Shown here: piece by piece, positions 48,201 to 64,000 of the stretch
Position numbering within the stretch: the stretch's first letter is position 1
Layout of the letters: each line of letters begins with the position of its first letter
Assembly: GCA_012861695.1 (NCBI GenBank)
Contig: JAAOOA010000399.1
Coordinates: 8,990,147-9,054,146 of the forward strand
From: Trematomus loennbergii
Taxonomy: Eukaryota; Chordata; Actinopteri; Perciformes; Nototheniidae
Direction of reading: 5' to 3'
Length of the DNA stretch: 64,000 nucleotides
The notes under the pieces: generated by a model
Told to the model about the DNA's origin: nothing
Seen by the model: the letters and a program-made list of their open reading frames with translations, nothing else
The model's database searches: none
Program-made: the position numbers and the translations under genes

Positions 48201-50577
48201 CTCTGGAGAGGCGAAGTGTGCGCTGGGGGGTTGAACTTGCCGAGGCCAGAGCAGCAGAAGCCAGAGCAGCAGAGGACGCAGCCAAGCAGGAGGCGGAGCG
48301 CAAGGAGTGTGCAGCGCAGGAAATGGATGGCGGTGGAGGGAAGAAACGGCGGTCCGCTGCAGAGGACCAGGACCTTTTACCACCAGCACTGAACCCTGTC
48401 CTTGCAGGATTCAGCCACAACGCCATCCTTACCCCAATGCCTGCCTCGAGCCTTGGCCCCAGGAAAATCCAGCCTAGCATTCCTCAGCTTCACAGACTCA
48501 ACCTAGCTGACTTTGAGCGGGAGGAGGACCCATTTGACAAGGTGGAGCTCAAAACTTTGGACGATAGGGAGGAGCTCAGGACCATCCTCCAGAGCCAGCC
48601 TCAACCTCAACCCCCACCTCCTCCTCCTCCCTCTGTTTCATCACCAGAGGTATCCCAGACAGGCTCACGTGGAAACAGCCCGCCTCCCCCGAGCACCAAC
48701 ACCAGCATCACATCCAAACCCGGCTTCACCCATAAACCCAATGGGTTAGTTCCCTTGCTGGACATGGACAGAGTTGGGCACCCTGGGAGATTGAGTTTTG
48801 ACACAGACGATCGGCCTTGTAACATCCGCTCTCTCACCTTCCCCAAGCTCTCTGACTCTGGTGACCCAGAGCCAGTGAGGTACCACCCCCACACTGCACC
48901 CACCCCTGCTCCCCGACAGAACCTACCCAACGGCAGCCCAACCACCGTACCCAAGACCGAAGTTATCGTTGCCCCTGAGCCAACCAGCCACACCAAGAGT
49001 GGCGCACCAAAACCGGTGAGCATTAGATAACACACTGCATAGAGGACTAATATTGTGGGATACAGATACAGCTGTAGATTAGGTCTACACAATTATAGCA
49101 AAATTATATTTTTATCAATATTAAGATCATGTTTATTACGAATAGTCCTTGATTTTAGTGACAAACTATTTTTTTTGGCTTTCACATTTTTCAAAAAACA
49201 GCACCGGTTTCACTTGTGCTGCTGCATTGTTGCTGATGTACAAATTAGGGCTGCATGATTTAGCAAAAAACATACATTGCGATATATATTTTTTTTTCTT
49301 CTGCAATATGAAGAAAAACATCAAAATTCTGCCTTTTTAAGTTGAATGCCTCAATCGGGCACACTTTTGGAAGAAAAGGAAGTGGCTAGATAAAACAATG
49401 TGTAGGAAATTGGTTTTAAAGATATGAATGGTGAGGACATGGCAAAAAATGTGGCACTTAGTGCTCCTAACATTCAATCCATTGCGCAGCCATAGTGTAG
49501 ATTAACCAGTGATGGTAAATAAGGAACATCAGGAACCTTATTGACCTTCATTCATGTTTTTACTCCAGCTCCACCCAGGGTCAGGAACTGCTGGCCTGCC
49601 GTGCGGCGGGGCCCTGCTCAGCATGACCCCCAGCGAGCGGCAGTGTGTGGAAACACTCGTGGGCATGGGCTACTCGTATGAGGGCGTCTTACGGGCCATG
49701 CAGAAACAAGGGCAGAACGTGGAGCAGGTGCGACCTCATCCCGCCCCATGGCGCAGCAATCTGGATTCCTAGCATATTCACTGTTCAATATGTGTATTGT
49801 TTGTGTGCTTGTGCAATTATGTTCAATGAAGCATCAGTGCAGAACATCTGTAAAAATATCCTTCACATTTAAATAAAGTTGTTTCATCACAGGTTCTATG
49901 GAGTACGTATGTCAGATTGGATTTGTATCAGACTGGTTTTAAATGAAGGCATCACAATAAGATATTATAAGATGCAGAGCACAAACACTATAAAGACAAC
50001 CATAGATAAACCATACCGAACATTACTATTACTTAATTTAAATTATTTATTTTCTCAAAATAAAACCTTTTCTTGTAACGTGTAATTCAAGCCTCATACA
50101 GCGTGCTTATCAAAGCAGATAAATAACGAACATCTATTTATTGTTTGTCTAAGGTACTGGATTACATGTTTGTCCATGGGCGTCTGTGTGAGCGGGGCTT
50201 CGATTCAAGTGCAGTGGAGGAATGTTTAGAGATGTACCAATGCTCGGAGGAAAAGGTTTGTACAATCTGTTTTAGAAACCTTCATTGGGGTTTTAAGTCG
50301 AATAGTTTCCAGAAATGTTTAGTCTTTAAAATACAAGCAATACCTCTACATTACATTGTTTCAGGAGGTAGATAATGTCTATAGATTACATTATATAATC
50401 TATCATAGTATTATTGCATTTTTTCATCCTTCCTAGGCCTTGCAGTTCCTTGAGCTTATGTCGAGATTTGGCGAGATGGGATTTCAGCGCGATGCCATCA
50501 AAGAGGTGCTGCTGGTTCACAACAATGACCAGGACAAGGCTCTAGAGGACCTGATGGCTCGGGCTGCAGCTAGCTGA
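45280..50577 (+). CDS. ubap1: Ubiquitin-associated protein 1 (ESCRT-I subunit)
   Basis: UBAP1 is an endosome-specific ESCRT-I subunit that binds ubiquitinated cargo such as EGFR for multivesicular-body sorting. Six coding exons: 45280-45319, 45468-45592, 48191-49015, 49569-49727, 50154-50255 and 50437-50577. Phases all agree, giving 463 residues (human 502). The N-terminal UMA domain, which contacts the ESCRT-I core, is clear: [24 protein letters not shown], then [13 protein letters not shown] charged helix follows, then [27 protein letters not shown] with [12 protein letters not shown], and a proline-rich middle that has diverged from mammals, with a poly-P run. The C-terminal tandem UBA region (SOUBA) is strongly conserved: [23 protein letters not shown] sequence (here [19 protein letters not shown]), [41 protein letters not shown]. 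The start ATG lies seven bases after the acceptor at 45272. Confidence 0.96.
45785..47912. mobile_element. 2.1 kb foldback: an inverted-repeat element with an inverted copy of itself inserted
   Basis: Blocks: X 45790-45895, L 45903-46847, X' 46848-46969 (inverse of X) and L' 46970-47912 (inverse of L). Arms L and L' are about 945 bases each and match at roughly 90 percent by eye; only 122 bases separate them. L+X' (45903-46969) forms one element of about 1070 bases with ends GGGTATACTACGAA and TTCGTAGTATAGGCCC; X+L' is the outer copy in the other orientation, with its left tip worn away. It lies wholly inside the ubap1 intron 45593-48190, so the pre-mRNA would contain a near-kilobase hairpin. 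No transposase frame is seen. Confidence 0.82.
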
Positions 50578-53540
50578 GCCAAGCACACAGCCAACCAAAG
50601 CCCAGACAAGGGCCTTGCCTCCCCCGCTACTGCCCAACACAGCCCTTTCCCTTCTGCCGCCCCATCACACCATGCCCTGCCCTTTGCCTTGGCTGTGGAA
50701 GGGACAGCTGGGAGACAGTTGTATTTCTCTCTGTGCTAAAACGTATCGTGTCTCAGCACTTCTTAAAGACTGTGTGCCTAGAGTGGAGGGGGGGTCAAAC
50801 AATACTTTAACGGTGGTGTTCATTTTCTAAGAAGTCATTGGCATTAAGTTCCAGGATTTTGTGCTGTGAGGGTATTCAAGAATGGGAGGAATGACTGAGC
50901 TCTAAAGGAGAAACTGGAATAATTGGGCTGCAGTCTTTCTATTGCTGTTCCGATTTGCTTCAACTTGGAAGTGTGCAGGCAAAGGACCGAAAGGGGACCT
51001 GGTGACAGACTCTGAGCACATTACAGACCCGTTTATACACTTAAAACTCCAAATCAACTAAGCTGCCATCTTCCACTGCTCTGTGCAGACCTATTATATG
51101 GGGGCGGTGGTTTGGGGGGGCTTGAGGAAGCTTTCTTTAACTGGACTTACATTTAAAGTAAAAAAAAAAAAAAAAAAAGTTTAAAAAAAGCCTAGTCGCC
51201 AGGCAGACAACTGACTCTCAAAAAGTGCACTCTCTGCTCTGTTGCCCTAGTTCTACTCTTTCATGCATTCATGTCTGTTTTTCTGTTCATTTGGGAACTT
51301 TTTTTCATGTCTTTGATTTCTGTTTTGGGAACTGCATATTAGACGTTTACTTCACTATAACTCGGAACGTAAGAGATACTTCTACCCCAGTTCGCTCTTT
51401 GACCTGCACTGGAATGGCCTGTTTAGAGGGTGAGGAGAAATTGGGAACGTTCCTGTGTAATAAGAAATATCCCATAATCCACTGGCACTGATGTGTCACA
51501 TACTGCACAGGCACACGTGTTTCATAATTATCGACTTATTTATATAGTTCACTGATACTTTCATTTACAATTAAAGAGTTTGCTATGATAATGTAAGATA
51601 TGTTAACTCACTTTTAACCGTCATCGACTTCTGTTCTCAGACTGGAAAGGAGTGAGTGGTTTAAAATAGAAACTAAATGTGAGCGAGGGTTGTTTTTGCA
51701 ACCACATCACAGTGCAATAGAGACATTTCTTATTGAGTGACTGTTGACTGGAGCTTTTAGCCTCAGGTAATTTTTCGGGGATGAGGAATGGTCTACAAGC
51801 CTTGCTGGAAATGTGGATCTTACTAGAAAAGGTTTGATTTCGGTCTCCCATCATCTATTCATTTGCCACAAAATCTAATCATACATGGTTTGTTGACACA
51901 TCCACTTTCTTTTTTCTCATGTGTAATATGATAGGATTGTTTATGTTGATTTTAGGTGTGTTGCCATCACCACAGTCTTAAATGGAAAATTCCACATGTT
52001 AATTGGGTGTAATTGTTTAAAAGAAGGCCAGGATCCTTTTATTTTTATAGTATGTGTCTGAGTTCCATGATAAGTAAAAAGCGTGTGTGCTCTGTTGCAC
52101 CAAAGGCAGAAATGGGAGACGTTTCCATAATAAGGAGCTCTGTTACCCTGATGGGGATTGTTGGAGGCGTGGTGACAGATTAAGGGCTTAACCAAAAGCA
52201 AACTTTGCTTTGGGTGGGTCCAGTACTTTGTCTTAAATTTAACAATGGAAAAAACAAATTGTATTAACCACCAAATTATTTTAGAACAACCCCTGGTTTG
52301 ACAAATCTAAATATAGTGCAGTTTTTTCCCAATACAGACTCAATCATTCTCCACTTAATGTACCATTCAAATCAAATGTGTTAGCACGTGCTTTCAGGAA
52401 ATGAATCTTTGTGAGAATATCGAGAGAAAAAAAATACAAATATCTCAGTGCTTAAGGGATACACATCATCATAAATATGTCCTTCGATCCGTTTTCCAAT
52501 AGGACAATAGAGGGAGCAGGCAAACAACATGACAAGGCAATGTGTCACGTTGGACCTAGTATCATTAATTAAGCCTGCTGCTTTGTCTGGATACGTGGTT
52601 GACGTGATCGACAAATAGGCATTTTCATCCAGTTTTCTTTCTTCCTTCATTTACTGTGATACATATAAAGGTTCACTCACTTTACAGACAAACACACAAG
52701 TGGTATTATTGTCGCCTTGCATAACTAAAGCGTGATTTCCTTAATCTTACATAAAGCAAGTTTATGTCCACTTGCCTCTCTGACAGCCACAAAGGTTGGA
52801 GTGAATGCAGTATAGCAGGTTCTGGGCCTCCTCCAGAAACGCCTCCTCCCGTTTCTGTTACGATGTCCTAGTGATGAAAAGCAACTGGGGCCTCGTGTTC
52901 AAGGGTTTATATATCCAATCCTCTAAGCTACAGCATAATTGAACATGGAATGCTAACAAATCTAATGGACATTGAAATATCATAATGGTAAAATAAGAGG
53001 TGGCTGAGTTGAGTCTTATTTCTCAAGTTCCTGAAAAGTGATTTTCGAAATGTTCAATTTCCTCTTGGATGATTTGGAAACTCCTCACGATTAAATGTGC
53101 ACATCTTTCCAGTGGTGAGACTGTTGATCGTTGCTGTTGTTGCTTTTTGAGCTTAATTTGAATTTGGTTACGTCATGTATGACCACCAGTTTCATGACCA
53201 CACATTTGAGAGGTGTTGTCATGAAGCTGGTGGAAAAGTATTATCTTTTTTCTCTCTTTTCAGTTTACATCAACAATACAGGTCTCTCCAGTTGTTGTCC
53301 GTGGCAACTAGAAACATCTAGCTGTGTGGCTTAGTCAGCAGAAAACAAGTCAATTATGTTTTAGAATAGAGGCCATATTTGGTCTGCCGGAGCTCACCAG
53401 GGTTAAAAAAACGGAAGATTACAAAGTAACAAACTATAGCGTCTGGTAAATTGAAATGTAAAGTTAGTATGATTTTTGATTTCCATTTTAACTTTGTTTT
53501 TGTGCTCATGCAAATAAAGGCCACCTTCAGAAAAATCCGG
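50578..53540 (+). other. ubap1: ubap1 3'UTR (probable)
   Basis: From the stop codon to the first strong AATAAA at 53513-53518 there is no other gene. An ATTAAA near 51571 is a possible proximal signal. A poly(A) run at about 51162-51178 is genomic and could mislead oligo-dT priming. Confidence 0.5.
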
Positions 53541-54420
53541 CAACGGTAATAAGTAATTTTATTAAGAGATTGATTTGCTTTAAACTGATACTGGTGGCTG
53601 GCTTATATTAGTGCTCAATGTTCACAACAATTGTATTGTGGGAACCATGGAATTTGTCACAAAAAACAGACAAAACACAGCCCAAATACATTCATTTTCA
53701 TTTTCATTTTAACCTGACAGCTATATAATACAATAGCACAAACGTGATAGCTCAAGATTTCATTGCATTTATATATTACCTAATATTGAATTAAAAAATG
53801 TAAAAGCTTACTGTTATTAAATACACATTTGTTCATATAACACTTGTTTAATAATATAGGCCTAGGTTAAATTGTCTAAATGTACTATTTGTTTCACTGA
53901 AACAAAAAGAATGTGCCCTTTTAGATTGCAGAGAAAGCCATTTATTGAAAACCCCATAGACCTGAGAAAACCTAATCATGTGATCAATGAGGTCACGCAG
54001 TTAGCGTGAACGAGCACGCATGACGCTTGCTTTTACGTACGACCTTGTTTTTGTTGATGTTTAATTTGAGTGCGGCTGCGCGCTGCTCAATGCTTTCGCC
54101 GTTGCTGACGCGACTTGGCAGAAAAAAAGGAGAGTGTGGACCGTGGACCCTCTGGCAGAAGCTAGCGACGTTATCTTAACTGAGAATAGAGTACAGCCAG
54201 AGTGTAGTTTTAATTGTGAGTCTAGGAGGCAAGCTATTGATAGGAAGACAGCGGCGATCTCAACCTTCGGCTCACCAACCCCGTATGTGATCGCCCTTGC
54301 TCGTCGTAGGACGCTGCCAGCGAGGGCCAAGAAACGAAACAGCATATCGCCATTATATGATCCAGTGTCCAGCGTCGCTTTTAACCTCCATGTGGGTGAG
54401 GGAGCTGTGTGTATCAGATT
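53541..54420. other. Spacer and dcaf12 upstream region
   Basis: AT-rich to about 53,990, then GC-richer with several CpGs, fitting a dcaf12 promoter and 5'UTR. A frame open from 54134 runs in phase into the first dcaf12 exon, but its residues do not resemble the family, so I treat it as leader sequence. Confidence 0.45.
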
Positions 54421-61698
<7,278 letters not shown>

Positions 61699-63480
61699 CC
61701 TCTGTGTCCTCCATCGCTCTATCACTACATCCTCAGCCATCCCCTCCCTCTTCCAGTCTGTTGACATCACGGTCTTTGGTATCCCTCTTGCTCACCTCTG
61801 TTTTGCTCTCAGGTGGACTCAGGAGCATGATCTTGCACCCCACAGTATCACGGCTTTGAATATCGTTGTTGTGTATGTTAAAGTTTGTGTCCACTGTCCC
61901 TTTCTCCTCCAATTATTCCTTTGCTCCTTTCACCTCAGCTACTCAGTTGTTGTTTTTTTTATATGAAAATGTAAAAACAATTAACTGCGGATTCTGCCAC
62001 AGAGGAGCTCGCAAGAGAAGCATTAAGAATAAAGTAATACAGGTTCTCATCATTTAAAACATCCAACCTGCAGGAATAATGATATGGTCTGGTTTGCTTT
62101 TGTATTTAAGGATAGTGTTAACCGCTGCTTCCTCTCTGATAAAATACAGTGTCTTCGTGAAATACCTGTGGAATTTTATTTGGAAAGAGTTCCTTTCCTT
62201 TCTCTCACTGAAATGGACGGAAATGAAAGAGAGGGCGAAGTGAAGGAGGACTGAAGAGCGAGCTCATTTTGCAAGACTGAACCAGAGTGCAGTTTGATAT
62301 TTGATAAAGAATATTAACTGGAACAGCCTGTCCTGTCCCGCAACAATCACAAACAACTTCTCTTTTCTCCTGACTGAGAAGTTAAAATATTAAGACTTTG
62401 TGTTCATGTGTTCTCACTAAGATGATGTAAAGGAGAAACATTAAGATTGCTCAATGCAATGTTCTGCTATGAAAAAATCCCATCAAAAGCATATTTTATT
62501 TTGTGACAGTGTGTGATTTGAAAGGCATTCCCCTGCTGATATTCTAATTTGCTTTATTCTTTATTTATTTTCCGCTTTCTCTGTCACCTTTACTCAGTTG
62601 GTCATGGGTGTTTATATCTCCTTCTTTTGAAGGATATATTTTCTCTCTTTGCTTATGTTGCTTTTCTTTTAGACCAGATTGCTCTCCAGATTTGTCCCTT
62701 ATGAAAATCTAATTTTGCTCTAACTGTTCTGGCATCGCCAGAGAATTTATACAAAGTTTAAATTTAGGAACAAGTTAAGAATCATCAAATATGATTGATA
62801 GCAAGAGGAGCCCCCTCATGATTCTGGGACTGCTCCACAGGAACTTGAGAGAATATCTGTAGTAGCTCACTGGTCTTCTTAACCACCCATCAGGAATGTT
62901 GCAAGGAGAACTAATGAAACCGTTTCGACTCTACACTGGAGTTAGATGCTGCAGGCACATACTTTTAATGTTACAGTTGTACAACTTTACTTTTTCCTTT
63001 TTTTTGTATCAAGGAGTGAGCAGTTCTGCTCTTTTCTTTGTTTGGTAGAGGGTAGGCTTGAGTTACGTTTTGGCCTTCCTCAGGTCTTTCTGTGAAAGAC
63101 TGACACAGGCGATCATAATTTCCTTTTCTACATGGAACTTTTCTCCAGTTTCATGATAATGACATATTGAAAAGAGAAACCCCAACTATGACCACAAATT
63201 GAACAAAAAAAAACAACACTTTTAAAATGCATTTTATATATAAATGTGTGTATGTGTAAAATACATAGGGACAATTGCATACATTTTTATGTATATGTCT
63301 GAGGAAGTGTGTGGATTATGTCTACTTGGTGATGCCCTGTTTTTTTTAATACATGCCTCATGAATGTTTTTACAAATGACTAAATCTGAGGATATTGTAA
63401 GATAAACATCTGGAAAAAAACAAGCTATAAAATCTTTAAAAAGAGTAAATAATACAAATAAAATGTATATTGATGTAACG
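61699..63480 (+). other. dcaf12: dcaf12 3'UTR (probable)
   Basis: AT-rich sequence after the stop with no further frame of note. AATAAA at 63457-63462 is the likely distal poly(A) signal; another AATAAA at about 62027 may be used earlier. Confidence 0.55.
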
Positions 63481-63708
63481 TTTATTTTTCATGTTTGACG
63501 TTATTTATTCAATGGAGAGATTTCCTCGAATTGAAGGGATCACTGCTGATTTAGATTCAATGGAAGCTTTCAAAGGTCTCTGTGGCCAGTCTGCATTGTG
63601 ATCGAATATTCGATTACTTGTCTAGCGGTGTGCGTTTTCAATAACATAAAACGTATATTTATACATATACAAACTGTATGTCTAGTTTGAACGAGGTGTG
63701 TGTCTTTC

Positions 63709-63860
63709 CAGTGGTAGAATATAACTAAGTACATTTACTCAAGTAATGTACTTATAAAATACATTGTGGTACATGTACTTCAGTATTTTCACATTATGAT
63801 ACTTTATACTTTTACGCGACCACAATTTGTGGGCACATGTGGTATTTTTTACTCCACAGC
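63709..63860. mobile_element. hAT-like element, partial copy near the right edge
   Basis: CAGTGGTAGAATATAACTAAG followed by TACTCAAGTAATGTACTT and TACTTCAGTATTTTCA matches the left end of the family at 18336-18851. The right end is not seen before the window ends. Confidence 0.6.
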
Positions 63861-64000
63861 AGTAATTTTACACATATAGTTACGTTAAATATTTGGATTA
63901 TTAATAAAAAATATAAATGGACTAATACATTTTTGGGCTTGTTTATTTGTTCAGCTACCCAGAAGTGTACAAAGAAGTAATCAAAATAAACCCTACATTT

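Noticed and set aside
54134..54420. Open frame upstream of dcaf12 that could extend its N-terminus by about 95 residues
   Set aside because: It is in phase only because of a six-A run; the residues are unlike DCAF12, and a standard MARK-type start exists at 54421 when the run is five. Kept as leader sequence.

Overview
This is nuclear DNA from a ray-finned (teleost) fish. All genes are split by GT-AG introns, the proteins match vertebrate families along their whole length, and the gaps are packed with typical fish repeats: short TTAA-flanked inverted-repeat elements, hAT-like and Harbinger-like elements, a V-SINE, an L2/CR1-like LINE tail, and GT and AT microsatellites. I see no bacterial operon, phage, CRISPR array or ncRNA gene. 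Six protein genes are recognised from exon translations joined in phase.

Layout. 1-18.1 kb, minus strand: 5' two thirds of rhobtb3 (atypical Rho/BTB ATPase); its CpG-rich first exon lies near 17.64-18.1 kb and the gene runs off the left edge. 20.8-21.8 kb, minus: rfesd (Rieske Fe-S protein). 21.9-27.9 kb: repeats, including a transposon nest several layers deep. 28.0-29.6 kb, plus: nudt2 (Ap4A hydrolase). 29.7-36.2 kb: LINE and other repeats and the probable long 3'UTR of ube2r2. 36.2-41.4 kb, minus: ube2r2 (E2 enzyme). 42.7-53.5 kb, plus: ubap1 (ESCRT-I subunit), with a 2.1 kb foldback element in one intron. 54.0-63.5 kb, plus: dcaf12 (CRL4 substrate receptor), with a Harbinger-type element in one intron.

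The genes are independent transcription units. ube2r2, ubap1 and dcaf12 all act in ubiquitin biology (an SCF E2, an ESCRT-I ubiquitin receptor and a CRL4 receptor), but the cluster mirrors ancient synteny rather than an operon. rhobtb3 and rfesd are neighbours on human 5q15; nudt2, ube2r2, ubap1 and dcaf12 lie together on human 9p13; both human regions correspond to the chicken Z.

Most notable: (1) two unrelated elements each carry a second copy of themselves inserted in opposite orientation, giving an A-B-A'-B' inverted layout, one of them with clear 3-bp target duplications; (2) the rhobtb3 start codon is split by an intron; (3) rhobtb3 and dcaf12 show three small coding indels, two in homopolymers, which may be assembly errors or real lesions; (4) a Harbinger-type element retains a MADF-domain exon. 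I found no convincing new multi-gene system.
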